Shown piece by piece: positions 1-13,300 of a DNA stretch of 64,000 bases. Numbering within the stretch: the stretch's first letter is position 1; each line of letters begins with the position of its first letter. Source of the stretch: Phoronis australis. Lineage: Eukaryota; Phoronida; Phoronidae. Location: positions 457,361 through 521,360 of the forward strand of contig NMRA01000307.1 in NCBI GenBank assembly GCA_002633005.1, given 5' to 3'. Below the pieces are notes generated by a model. The model ran no database searches. It was not told the origin of the DNA and saw nothing but the letters and a program-made list of their open reading frames with translations. Position numbers and translations under genes: made by a program.

Positions 1-141
1 TATGCTTTATTAATATATGGTTAAAACCGAGCTGAGGAGCTAGAAACCTGGCTCAAGGGTTTAGCAGTGTGACCTGGTGGGACTTGAACCCACAACCTCG
101 AGTAAAGAAAGCGGGAACTTATCAACCAGGCCACACTGCCT
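1..141 (-). repeat. tRNA-derived SINE (family 1), cut by window edge
   Basis: Read on the minus strand, 141 down to 64 is a tRNA-Leu-like head: it starts GGCAGTGTGGCCTGG (A-box region) and contains GTGGGTTCAAGTCCCAC (B box). The head is followed by a non-tRNA body at 1-63. Related copies are at 10739-10960 and, amplified, at 34999-35420. The ends of the tRNA fold are imperfect, so this is a SINE and not a working tRNA gene. Confidence 0.7.
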
Positions 142-215
142 CCTCTTTTTGACACATAGGAAAGTTATGGATTCTTTTTGTGTTTGAAGATTTTTTCCGC
201 CAGCCCACGCCATAC

Positions 216-323
216 CTTCATCTTCAGTGCCATCTTCATCATCATCATCATCATCACAGCTGTCTTCTGAAGATGACTCCAGATCACCCATTATCTCTTC
301 TTCTATCGCACTCATTCTCAAGT
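216..323 (-). CDS. Internal exon of an unrecognised acidic protein
   Basis: This 108-bp open segment has a good acceptor on the minus strand (TATTGCAG at its upper edge) and a good donor (GAAG then gtatgg at its lower edge). It is entered in phase 2 and left in phase 1. It encodes a short helical start (SAIEEEIMGDLES) followed by a Ser/Glu/Asp run with seven Asp/Glu in a row, typical of nuclear or nucleolar acidic linkers. No catalytic motif is visible and I do not recognise the family. The rest of the gene would lie left of the window and possibly between 330 and 4000, where I could not identify further exons. The run-on past the donor enters a SINE, so the 95-residue open frame itself is not the product. 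Confidence 0.4.
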
Positions 324-2208
324 CTGCAATACATGAGTATTTGTTCACAGGTCACTTGAACTGTCAAGTTCAACCCTTGCCAACTAGACACAGGTAAATC
401 AATTTTCCTCTGAGCGAATTATGTTAATTTTAGCCAAGCAGCTAGCAGTACAAGTCTGAAAATCAAAATATAGCAAATCATGGTGAAAGGAAAATGGTGG
501 AACAGGCAAAATCCAATTTAAGGTCGCCTCCACTATTAATTGTCCTGTCACAACATAACTTACACCAAAACGTAGAATGCTCGATTGTTCGTAAGTTTTT
601 GTAAATGACACCTACACAAAAATTGCCAATTACCATTCGTGCATCACACTCTTGTCTTTGTAGCAAAGAAAAATTTATTGTCCACTTAAAGGCCCTACAG
701 CAGCAACTTTGCGAAATAAAAATTCACTTAGAAACTCATCACGAGTAATAACAAACTGCAACGATGGGATGACTTGTTGCTAAAATCGTCAATTAAGAAA
801 GTCATTGCATCAAAACCAATTCCAAAACAGTAAAATCAATTATGTGATCTCGCTGAAAATTGATGTAAATCAGAGGAGGTCACACGAAAATCTTTATATC
901 GTATTGCCAAAAAGTATAAAAAGTCATATATAAAGAGAAGTCATACATAAAGAGGGCAAAGCCTCCATCTGATATTGACTTTCATCTCGACTTTCATCCA
1001 GTCTCATTCTCAGAACGTCAACTAATGAGTCCTCTGCATGTCGTACCCGCCAATCATAACAAATAGCCTGGCCAGTAATCAGTGACATCACCCAAAGCTG
1101 AACCTCATATCGGATAGGTATTCCCATTAACCAATTCTGAAAACATCCCACTACTAATTTTTACTTAAAGAGCTTTCCAAATCTTAATATTGTTTATAAA
1201 GTGACCTCACTTAAAACAAACTGAGTTTTAAAAGTGACTAAAAACAACAAAATAAAGCATTGAAAAGACAGCTGGTTTTGGTCTGTTTTTTTTTGTTTTA
1301 TAAAATAAGACTTGGAAATGGGATTGTTTAGTTGCTCACATTTTCAAAAAGAAAACCTACCAGAGACCTCCAAAATTGATACAGGGTTTGTTTTTTGTGT
1401 TATTTTTACTCATCACTTGGCAAATCATAGTGTTTCAAACTTTGTTAACCCTTTTCTACGTGTTTTTGTGCAGCTATTCAAATATGAGTTGGGGCACTAA
1501 CTATGTTTTTTTGGAGAATTAGCACAATGCAATTGAACTCCATGGTGAAACACTGACTAGCTACTAAGACAGGGAAAGGGATTAGCCAAACACTCATGAA
1601 TCCAATGGCTTCATTCATCCTCTTTAAGAGTACAGCGTTCACTGCAAACGCAAAGTAGAAGAAATTTTTGTCTCATCAGAAAAAATACACTTTCAGAAGA
1701 CATGGACAGCTTTTCTGAAGATAAGCGAGGGGGCCCTGGTTGTGACTTTCATAGTATGCAACATGGGCAGCGAGGGGGTCCTGGTTGTGACTTTCATATT
1801 ATGCAGCATGGGCCACATAGGAGCAGGAGTAAGATTACAAATATCAGATTATGATCACATTGTTCTATTTCAATATTTGCCAACCCTGCCAACTGAGGGG
1901 TATACTCCTGATTTATTGTAATATTTAGCCACCCCCCTTGTCTTAAGAAAATCCCTAGACTCTAGATTTCTTTAAAAAAGCCTAGCTAAAACACCCCCCC
2001 CCCCTTCTAAGAAACAGGACCTTGGACACCTCCAAGTTGATTACGATACTCTCTTGACTTGCAGACACACTTGTCTGTCAGTATATACACAAGAGAAGGA
2101 ATGACTGGAACCTTTCCATTTTTGACAGTGCATGGTTGATAAGTATGTATAAATTATTAACGTTTGAACATCCAATACATTACACAGGTCTCCTTTCTAT
2201 GTAGACAT
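324..2208. other. Intergenic or intronic DNA without a recognisable gene
   Basis: No coding exon is supported here. It holds one copy of a dispersed repeat (1310-1490, second copy 10150-10325), a 45-bp tandem duplication starting at 1725 and 1770 (GCGAGGGGG...CATGGGCA), and a C10 homopolymer near 1995. Confidence 0.5.
1310..1490 (+). repeat. Dispersed repeat A, copy 1
   Basis: The segment around 1405-1485 (aaatcatagtgtttcaaact, then aaccctttt and a gtgcagct-like end) matches 10240-10325 in the same order and orientation. Weaker similarity extends upstream through a shared tagttgctca. Copy 2 ends about 50 bp before CEPT1 exon 2. Confidence 0.6.
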
Positions 2209-2646
2209 TGCCACCGTCTCAAGAAGTAGTAGAGACGGTGGCCATACGCTGGAAGTTTTTTGGCGATTTATGCCCCACACTGATTAAACCACTATAGTAA
2301 CCTTGCTTTAAGCACCCTAGGATGCTACTGATGTCTCTAATTCTTTCCAAATCGAACAAATACTTCTGTAATCAAACTTTTTTTCTGAGCAGTCCTTCAT
2401 TCAGTTGCCCATAATTGGAAACTGGCCATTTTTAAACTGCTCACACTTTGGGATATGACGGTGTTTGATTACAGGAGTATCGTTTGATTTGGCAGGAAGG
2501 AATTCAAGACATCGACGACCTCTTAAGGTGTCCCTCTATGCGTAAAAGGTATTTATAACAATGTGACTTTGATGGTTTAATCAGTGCGAATCAAAATTCG
2601 CCGAAAAGCTTCATGCGTAAGAAGGGCCTATGGGTGGCCACTGTCT
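2209..2646. mobile_element. Foldback (long inverted repeat) element, copy 1
   Basis: The left arm (2209-2383) is an imperfect inverted copy of the right arm (2463-2646): for example tctgtaatcaaac on the left pairs with gtttgattacag on the right, and cactgattaaacca pairs with tggtttaatcagtg. The left end also has a separate perfect hairpin, an 11-bp stem gccaccgtctc/gagacggtggc. It has no coding capacity. A related element is at 4720-5106 and a degenerate right arm at about 3560-3680. Confidence 0.65.
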
Positions 2647-2702
2647 ACTTATACTTTCTATGCATCCTCCTCTCCACGTGGTGGGCAGATGGTAGCCTTG
2701 GT

Positions 2703-2733
2703 ACAAAGCTGTATAGTAAACATACAGCTTTGT
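2703..2733. repeat. Short perfect palindrome
   Basis: acaaagctgtat and atacagctttgt form a 12-bp perfect inverted repeat around a 7-base spacer. It is probably a hairpin relic of the adjacent repeat DNA. Confidence 0.7.
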
Positions 2734-4399
2734 GCCGCTGTGGGTAAAAAACTGGCCATATAAAATCTGACACAAAATTAATGTAAACTAAATTATTTAA
2801 TGATGCCAGAAAAAATGGCATTCTACCATTATTCTGCTGCTAAAGTTGTGAAGCGATCTTCTGCGTCGGCTTTCGGCGCCATGAAATATTGCGTTACCTA
2901 TTGGCCATTTTCTTGTTTTGCCCATTCTTCATTCAACTGTTCGTCTCCCACGAGGTTGCGTACATGTCACAACAAATTAGCATAACTGGTTTCATTTTGT
3001 TACAAGTTTTCAGTATTTTAATACCAGCAAACCGGACATCAGAACAAATTTTTCTGCTGCGAAGCTGTTAACATCTCCTGAGAGATGTCTCAAAATTTGT
3101 TGGAAATGGCACATGCGTGTGCCACGAGCGAACTGGTTTCAAAACGACAGACTTTTCTTTGTTACACAAGGCGGAAAATTACGCAAGAAAATGACGTTTA
3201 TTACATTAATGTTCTTCACTTAAATGGCTGTAACGGGCAAGGTGAGTGTCATTTGACTCCCAGATTATGCATGCACCCCCTCCGGTCTTGAGATCTACAT
3301 GTTGATACAGGTTTCACGGCAAGGTGATGAGCAGAACTATCCTGGCTAGGCAGATGGGTGACCTCCCCATCACACTTCTTCCACATGTTTCTGTTTGACC
3401 TCATGCACATTGAAAGCAAGGAAGGTCAACTGTTAATTTTATAAAAGAATGAAGGAACATAATCCAAAAGAAATGACGATTCTCCCAGTTAATTGGAGAG
3501 GAATATTTGATAGAGTTGGTAGCTCAGGAAACATACTAACAGACTCCCAGACAAGTATCTATTCTTGGAAGATACTTATAGCAACATGATTGTGATGACT
3601 TAGCCAGGGCAAGGCGTAATTAGCCAAAAAAGCCGTTCAGTGTACAGGACCAAATGGGATGGGCATCTGTGGACAATCTGACAACATAATTACATTCATG
3701 CATTCACTTTCCCGCAAGAAATCACCACATATCCAAAAATCATGGTCAAAATTGGTTTGTCTTAAATGATTTTCTGTACTCCAAAACACTGGAATCTACC
3801 CTGACCACGAAAAACCCTGACCACTTACACAGCTTATGTCCACACGATGGGGAGCGAATCTGAGACCCGAGCAAACGGAGGCAAATGCAAAATGGCAAAG
3901 CACACTAAATCTGAACCGGAAGGAGAATGGGCGAGCACATGCGAAATTCAATGTGCCATAAACATATATTTGATTACAATCCGTGTGTTTATGCTGATAA
4001 GAGCATACACATAGGACATACTCACGCAAAATTGTTGTAATTCTGCCGAGGGTGAAGAAACCAAATCTTCCAACCGGATTATCACTAGCTCCATTGAAAT
4101 TTTTCCCACTCAATTTTTAAATGTATAATTTTCCTCATTATGCTCTCAAAAGTAAAAGTGCACGTAAAAATTAAGTCTCTTTTGAAATTAATTTTTAATG
4201 TTCACTAAAAGTAAACTCCAACGCAATATTCAGTAATGCGAAACTAAATAATTACAAAAGTAACTTACTGTCTGTCACGTGATTTAAGAACAGATTGCAC
4301 TTTGACCTAAATCAGTTGCTGTACGGAACTCTCGCCGAACAATCTGTTTTTGTTTTCTATTTCTCGCTATCCTGTTCTTCTATTGGCAAACTAAAGGAA
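2734..4399. promoter_or_regulatory. Upstream region of CEPT1/CHPT1
   Basis: No coding exon is supported between the foldback element and the CEPT1 start codon. A degenerate right arm of the same foldback family lies near 3560-3680. No TATA box is placed convincingly before 4400. A TCACGTGA E-box/CLEAR-like site at about 4277 lies 120 bp upstream of the start codon and is the only regulatory-looking site I can point to. The transcription start is unknown. Confidence 0.35.
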
Positions 4400-7300
4400 A
4401 TGCAGAATATTTTGTCCCCCGCACAGCTGAAGAAGTTACAAGATCACAAATACAGCGCACAAGGTTCTTCGTTACTGGAGCCGGGATTTCAAGTTTTCTG
4501 GAGATGGCTCGTCGAACAAATGCCGTTGTGGGTTGCTCCGAATCTGCTTACGCTAATCGGACTAATTGTAAATATATCAACCTCGCTCCTTGTATTTTAT
4601 AATTCACCGGATGCGAAGAACGAAGTAAGTTTGTTGCTTCGAAGTGAGAAGTTGATTTTAGAGTGTCTTCCTCTTAATTTGTAATTACTGTGTCGCTACG
4701 TGTCACTCTAGAAGATCGGCTTAGACGGTAACTACCGTCTCTAGCTGACACCAGTAGAAACGGTGCTCTTTTTCTTCGAAAAGTCGTTCGTTCAGTTGCC
4801 GAAAACGGCAACTGGACATTTGTAACATTGCACGTGTTCCCAGCAGGCTTGGTAAAGACAAGAACGCGCGCAGTGTAAAAATAGCCACTTGCCGATTTGG
4901 GAAATTGAACGTTGGAATGCTTGAAGAAAATTTTTGTTACGGGAGTATTTGTTCTAGTTGGAAGGTATTAAAGACACCCACGGCCTCCTAAGGTGTCCCT
5001 CTATGGGCCAAAGGTAATTATAACAACATGGCTAATCAGTGTGAGGCACAATTTGTTGAAAAGCTTTCGGCATGGGAGTTCCTATTGGAGCTTCACCGTC
5101 TACTGGGGCCAGCTTGAGATGGTGGTCACTGTCTAACCTTGGCTGTGAGTGAAAGTGCTTTTTTCTTAAGTAACCTAAGTAGTTTTTGTTGGCCAACCAA
5201 CCTTGGAATGTATGCTACTGCTGCATGTGTATTTTGCCAACTGAAAGTTTAAGTGTTACAAAGCCTAACTTTGAATTTAGTCGGAATTACTATACATTTG
5301 TTCTTTTCTGATGTTTTTATTCCTAAACTCTCGGTTAAGTTAATTCATCCTGTCACCAGTATGGTTTACTCGACATATTCTAAAAGTCTGTTGCCAGTGA
5401 CACTGCTGATCTGACAATGTCAGGACTTGTTACCTAACCTGATTACTTAGCAGTGTGTCTCTGTGGTCTGAGCTCCGGACTCCCGTTTGGGAGAACTTGG
5501 TTCGAATCCTGGCTTTACTGGCAGACAATTGAGCATTGCACAAAAGTGTCTCCTACTCCTCTGACCTCTGTCTTACTAGTGAGTGAATGAATATATGTAA
5601 GGGGATGAATGAGAACCACTTTGGAATACTTGACTTTGAGTGTGAAGTGTAAAGAAGAGAAAGAAAAAAGAAAATTTTGATGTACTCATTGCTTTTTCTT
5701 GAATTTTTTTGTATGTTTGTACGCATGCTATGCATTGCAGTTGCAACTACTACATCAAGTTTATTCACTGACAACATTATCTCCAAAAAATGCTTGATGA
5801 CTATTGTCTTTTATTGCAATTAGACACTAGATTGTTTTGGGAAGGCTATTTTGTTAATTTTTGCTTTGTCTTATCAAAAAATTCTTCTAAACTTTGTTAT
5901 TTAGATAGATCTCTGATATGTATTTCCAGGTTTCTGCTACCACCATTCCCCAGTTATTCATGTTTTTCTGACGACTGCTCTTTTAATGTCTGATCATTCC
6001 TTGCTTTTCTGTCAACTGATCCCAGTTGTATGAATCTTTGTTTTTATCAGTTTTATCATTAATGTTTTATCATGACAAGGACAAAAATGGCGATCTTGAT
6101 ATTTATGTTTTTGTTTGCACCATCACTGATGTCGGCAATATCGTCATCCTAAGCCTCCTCAGTGTCGGAGATCATGTGGCGTGATTATCTTCTCACTTGT
6201 TAGTTGTGATTTTTGTTGTCCAATGAGTGTGATTTTGTGAACATTGCCCGTGTGTCGGCTTTATCATCAGCGTTGATGACACACTTCAATCATGTTGTCA
6301 GTGTTACTGGTGGTATTGTCACTGTTTACCATCGTTAGCATTGTCGAGGTCGTGCTGTACATCATCTTTTGTACCATTGGTGTTGTCATCTTTGATGTCA
6401 TTCTCTCCATCGTTATTCTCGTATTTTCTTTTGATTTCACTCATCAGAACACTTTCACAGAAGTTGTTATTGTACTAGACGAAGCTTTGTTTCGTAAACT
6501 TCGACTGCATTCTCAATTATTTTGGAATTGAGGTTTTCTTGATCTCTTAAAATTGAAACTGACCTGAAAATTCAATTGAGGCAAGAATTTCCCACTAAGT
6601 AGCATCGTGCGAAATAAGTGAGGTACAAAATATTGTTTCAAAATAACTTTTGATGTGTGAAATGAGGTGTGTGTGCTAAATAAGTGGAAGATTACCGTAA
6701 TCAACTGCGCCAGTTCATTTCAGTATCATGTGATTAAAGGTTGTTTTCATTTCTGCCATTGAAAAATACAGTAAGGCATGTCCACTATAATTATGAAGTT
6801 CCGTATCTGCATTTGAAGCAAATGTTAGTAGGTTCCCTCGTTGACTGGACACTAGGGCTTGAATGAGATGTCAGAAGTCTCCACTAATTTACTTTTTTGT
6901 CAGAGTTGAAGGTTTTAAGAGAGTGTTATCACTATGACTGTTTATGGTGTAAATTTTTAGGGCAATTCCGTGAAAAGGTCAACCTTGAGACAAAAAAATT
7001 AAAATTGTGACTACACTAACATTTTTGGTCTCATTTGAAAGCCCATTCCCTCTAGTTTCAGGACCCATATTTGACTGTCCTATAACTTTCAATTTTATGC
7101 CTAAATGGACCCATTTTCGGGGGTCACCAAACCCAAAAAAATTAGCTTGATTTTCATGTGAATTGCTAATTTTTGTCATAAAAAAGCTAATTATGGGTAT
7201 TTCACTATACTGTCTAATTCGTGCGATCACATGAACCCTAAACTTTATAAAAAATAACATTTCAACTTTGGCACGTCATTGACCTCTTGGGGTCAAAGGT

Positions 7301-10300
7301 CAAATCCTCGATATCATGGTGCCGTACCTCCATCACAAAAAAGTGTTAAAAAGTTTAGTTACTCTAAAAGTTTTCAATCAAAATTAAAATTATTTCAGAT
7401 TCTCTTTTAACTTGTTACTCAATACTATTGACCAAAACTTTAGATCCCAGGGATAATTCGTTAAGTCAGAAATTGCGTGACAGACATACAGCAAATTTGT
7501 ACGTCCGTCATGTACATCCGTCACACCCTTGAAATAAACAATTTTACAGCAAATAAAAGTAACCTTAGGTCATATTTATACTTTCTAAACTTGCAGAAGT
7601 TAAAATGTATCACACCTAAGAAATTTAAAGCAACACAATATTACAAAGGCAGCTTTAAAATTATGTGAATAAGTTGCTACAGATTTAAACTAAATGCATT
7701 GAATTTTTTCAATTTCAAAAGTATTTGCAGAAACGTTATAGTTTGCAATGTCATCTAGTTAATCTTAGTAGAATTCAACTTATTAAAATCAGACAGTTGG
7801 CCCACATTATAAAATGTAAATAAAACAAAATGCTAATTTAATGAACTTATTGTTTATCTGTTGTTACCCCGTGTTTCTAAAGAAATGCTTAGCTTTTGGG
7901 AAATTCAAGATGCAAAAAATATTCATACAAAAGAATTCCCAAGGTGCTCTAGAGTATAAATAACAAGAGACCTAAAGGATTACATGTCAAGTTGCTACTG
8001 CGGTGGAATCAACATGTTATTTCTGCTCTGACCTGCTATGCTGTGTTGGGTGTTGGAAAAGCCTATACTGGGCATTTTTAAGCAGTAAGAAACTTTCACC
8101 TACTTTATTGGGCATTTTTGTCACAGCCTCACTGATTGTATTCATCCCTTTGTGTTTTTCAGTGTATTTCGTCATTGGGTGGTGTGTATGTAATAATTCA
8201 AAGCAAATTATTACATTGTCTCATCTTACGTATTTTTGATCCCTCAATCTTTTAAAGAATTAGACTATTTTTTTCTGCTGAGCTTCCAGGAGATTAAATC
8301 GGTGTTTAGAAAAAAAGAGGAAATTGTTGGAGACCACTGAAAGAACAGCTGATGCAAGTGGGAGAAGAATAAATACCTGTCCGAATAATCTTTGAAACTC
8401 AAAAAAATGCCATCATGGATCAAGAAATTCATAAATGTACTTGTGTGTACTGTGATGTCCAGAGAATAATTATATGCAAGCTTAGGGCGAGTTCTAATTT
8501 AAAAAAGCAATTTATTAAAATGTGTTTTTATGACAGTGGTTAGTAATGTTTTAAAATTTTATTTCAGATTTTATATTTTGACAGTCACATTTACTTATTA
8601 GTTTTGAATTATCATTCTATTTAACACATAAAAACAGGTTTTCCTAGTAACTAGTAGTTGTAAATACAAAATGATTATCATTCTCATTTCCACCAAAATG
8701 GCTCACCATCTTCAAAGGGAAGTAAGATTTTAGTTGATTGTTTTATATCTTTAATCAAATGTATTGAAAAGTTAAAATCCTGAAGTATATTCCTAGCATA
8801 GGCTTACCTGTGATGATTTCGTATGAAAGGCCATTCGATACATTTTCATTAAAAAACATTGAAATAGTAGCAAAAGACCAATAAAGCTTAAATACTGCAA
8901 AAGCTTGAATCATTTTTTAACTTAAAAGTTGATATCTTAGAAATTCAGACGGTACGTCCATCACGTACGTCCGTCACACTGACTCAACTTCTATCGAGCT
9001 GTCTGACAAAAAATTCTTGAAAGATATCATCAAAAAATTAGTGTTGCATACTTTGTAAACATTCCACTATAACATCATGTAAAACAAAAAATTGTACCTT
9101 AATGCAACTCACAGAAAATTCACGTTAAAAAAAATTTTTTTTTTAAATTCAAATTCTCTGCGTACGTCGGTCACATACCTTTAAAAGCAATTTTCTCAGT
9201 AAGATCAAAAGATAGGGGAAAAGTTGATACATGCTTTGAAAGCTATCAGTGAGACCTATTAAGTGATGTATTAATTATTTTCCAAGGATGAACATTTTTT
9301 CACAACTGATCAAAATGTTCTGTGATTGTATGTCCGTCACAAATGGAATTGCCCTTTAAATAAAATATTTGAAAGATTGCGCATGCACACCACTTGTAAA
9401 TAAACTGCCATCTTGGGTGGCCATCTTGGGCTGATTACAAACAGTATCACTACTAGTAACTGATCAGAATGGCACTAAAACTTAGTTGGTTAGCTGACTT
9501 CAGATGAATAACAGTAGAACAGTAATTTTATAACAATTTTAAATCATGGAAGACTAGTTCTCAATGACATTAATTTCATGCCAGATTTTATTTTGCCATT
9601 GTTTACCTGAGGGAGTGCAAACCAGTATTTATACAGCTTTGCAGAAAGGCTGCTGTTGTGTGTGAAACATGAGAACTAATAAGGGCTTATGTTTTCTTTG
9701 TACTTCCAATTCTTAGTCTAATTCACTGCAAATCCCCAGGATATGGACAAATAGAATCTTTTGGTGACCAGTTCATTAATTCGTTTAAAAACCACTATGA
9801 AAGGTTTAGTGCAGACAAAGATGGTAACCCTAAAATCTTTGGTGTAGATTTTGACATTGTTTACATTTTTGTCGAGGTTGTGGGGGGACACTACACTGAG
9901 CTGGAACTCCTGATTGTGTGACCATAAGTTGACCTCTAGTGGGGTCAGGTTGCCCTTGGTGGTCACATGACCTGGAGTTCACACTCAGTGCTTCGTTGAA
10001 GTTTCAAAGAAGAACTACTAGTGATAAGCTTGGCTTTTTAAAAAAACTACTAATAAGACTGGCGTGCTATTTTGTAACTGACGAATCATCACATCAATTC
10101 TAAGTCTTTTAGATCATGTCATGCATTGGTGGTTCTGATCTCTGTCTTTTTTGAAAATGGAATGGTGTGATATTCTTCTAGTTGCTCATGTCAGCAAAAA
10201 GAGAAATCTGAGACAAGCAAACTTATGCGGATTTACTTTTTCTCTCATTGCTCTGCAAAATCATGGTGTTTCAAACTTTGCTTAACCCTTTCTCACATGC

Positions 10301-13300
10301 CTTCGTGTAGCTTTTCAAAATATGGAAAGTCAAGTATTAACTATTATTTCCGTTGATACTCTATTACTTCAGATACCTCCCTGGGTAAATCTCTCCTGCG
10401 CTCTGGGATTATTTATCTACCAGTGCCTAGATGCAATAGATGGAAAGCAAGCTCGTCGCACCAACAGTAGTTCACCTTTAGGTGAACTCTTTGATCATGG
10501 TTGTGACTCTGTCTCCACAGGTAGGCCCCATCTCTGTTATAACCTCACATTATAGAAATTACAGGACAAAATGGTAGTCCTCTCTTGCAGCCTTTCATAA
10601 ATGGTAAAATAACTATTTTGTCTGAAGTATTAACGTATTTACTGATCTGCATCAAGATTAATCAATACAGTGAGATTTATTGGCACTTCTCAGACTCTAT
10701 TGCCAAAAAGCACAAAATACCTTCATACACCAAAAGGAGGTAGTGTGGCCTATTGAGTTGAGTGGTCACCTCCTGGTATCGAGGTCATGGGTTCAAATCC
10801 CACTGGGCCCCATTGCTAAATCCTTCATGTCATGGGCCCAGCTGAGCGGCCTGCACACAGTGATGCAATGGGCCCAGCTAGGCGGCCTGCACACAACTGA
10901 TGCAATGTTTATCCGAACCTCTGCACTATTTTTTTGTCCACCAAAGGAAAGAAGTGCTCTGGAATGAATCCTGCATAATTAGAAATCAAGTGTACTTTAC
11001 ATGTTAGCTTGTGTTTATTTTCATGTTTTCCTCTTTCAGTCATGGTGGTCTTGGCGACATGCTGTGCTGTGCGTCTTGGCACGTCCGTGGAGATCCTGTT
11101 TTATATGAGCTTCTTTGGTGGTTTCATGTTTTACAATGCTCACTGGACCACTTATTGTACTGGTACACTGCAGTTTGGCTGGTAAGTTGAGTGTTAAATG
11201 TAGGCATTTAAATAGTGGCATCAACAATGCATCATATTATATTGCAACTACACATTGAAATCAAGGCTTGTGTCTTTACCGTTTAAATATTACAGTTACT
11301 CTGCTGTTTAATGCTTGGGATTTGGCTCTACAGCAGAGCATTTGACTGCTTCTGCCAGAGTCAGAGACTTCAATTCCTTTGGCTCATTTCTCTAAAATTT
11401 CTGTTCTCACCAAGAAGTCCCTTTAAGCCAAAATTGTTTTTGGAACAAATGCATTATTTTGGACCGTCATAGGTACATGGTGCTCAACGCATTGGTTGTC
11501 CAAAACTGTAGCATCAAGTCTGCATGGCTGTTTATATTGCCCTTCACTTCCAGGATCGATGTTACTGAAAGCCAGGTTGGGAGTATGGTGTGTTTCATAC
11601 TTTCGGCCTTTTTATCACCGTCGTTTTGGGATGCAGAGGTAGGTTCTTTGTTAGAAATTCACAGTTTGAACATTTCAGAACTAATGTTTGACACATGGCT
11701 GTGATTATTTGGGTTGATGCAAGTGATAGCTCCAGTTGGTCTTTAGAGTAACTCATCTCGTTCAAGAACTAAAACATGAACGTAGGCATTATATGAGAAT
11801 TATTAGTCTTCTTACAAGCCATATGTTGGTCACATCACGTGACCTTAAACGACCTCTGTTGCAATCGAGGCTCGAACCTGGGACTTAGTGCTAACTGTAC
11901 AGACGCTGTAGTATACTGAGCTACCAGGACCATCGGTCGATTACAGAAACCCCATCAGACTTAAAAGGAAGTATTGTATCCAAACTTGGCAATGATTTAC
12001 TGTTATCAGTGAGCCTTCATATGGTATACATAGTCTTCGTAAATGCCATATCACATGACTTATAGTTAAAGCTGAAAACATCCGGACTGGTATTCAAACT
12101 CGGGGCTTTTTGATAACCGTGCAGACGGTCTAGTTCACTGATCTATAGGGAGCTCCTGACCAAAAATAAAATCATATTTTAATAGAAAGCATTTTACCCA
12201 AATCAAAGCCACGCACTGGTTATAGCATCACATAATTATATATAGTTTGTTTTTCAAATGTTAAATGTATTCAGAGCACAAGTAAAGCAGTTTAATAGCA
12301 TGGAGGCTTTTTAAAGGGTATTAAAAGGGTCTCATGTGATTACTGGGTCTCGTGTGGTTACAGGGTCTCATGTGGTTACTGGGTCTCATAGTTACAGGGT
12401 CTCATGTGATTACTGGGATTCACGTGGTTACAGGGTCTCACGTGATTACAGGGTCTCACGTGATTACAGGGTCTCACGTGATTACAGGGTCTCATGTGGT
12501 TACATGGTCTCATGTGGTTACAGGGTCTCATGTGATTACAGGATCTCATGTGATTACAGGGTCTCATGTGATTACAGGGTCTCATGTGGTTACAGGGTCT
12601 CATGTGATTACAGGGTCTCATGTGGTTACAGGGTCTCATGTGATTACAGGGTCTCATGTGGTTACAGGGTCTCATGTGATTACAGGGTCTCATGTGGTTA
12701 CAGGGTCTCATGTGATTACAGGGTCTCATGTGGTTACAGGGTCTCATGTGGTTAAAGGGTCTCATGTTGTTACTGGGTCTCACTTGATTACATGGTCTCA
12801 CGTAATTACTGGGTCTCATGTGATTACTGGGTCTCGTGTGGTTACAGGGTCTCATGTGATTACTGGGTCTCATGTGATTACTGGGTTTCATTTGGTTACT
12901 GGAATGTGTCCTCACTAGCGCCACCCTGTGATATTCAGGTTGCTCATACTACCAGTCTCCTCCTAGTTGACAGGTGACTTAAGACCTTTAACCCAGACAT
13001 TTGGTCATACGCTCGACACAACTATTTCTGAAAATACTTAAATATTATTTGAGTAAAAATGCAAAGTCTTTGAAAATATACATGTACTAGTTATTGAAAT
13101 AGTTTCTGTAAATTATTTCTTGATTGTGATACACTAATAATTACTGTGTTAAACCTTCATTGTGAAGTGGAAGGGTAAGATCAAGTTTCTGTTGTAAGTC
13201 TTTTTCATGAAATAGACCACATAGTATTGATGGTCAGATTATGTAGTAGTTTGTTAGACCTGTTCTCAAACTAGACCCTTGGCAAAGAATGAATTTCAGA

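Noticed and set aside
64-141. tRNA gene on the minus strand
   Set aside because: A and B boxes are present but the cloverleaf is imperfect, the sequence continues into a repeated body, and related copies occur elsewhere: a SINE.
12336-12924. Open frames of 139-188 codons on both strands
   Set aside because: They are translations of the 18-bp minisatellite, whose unit lacks stops.
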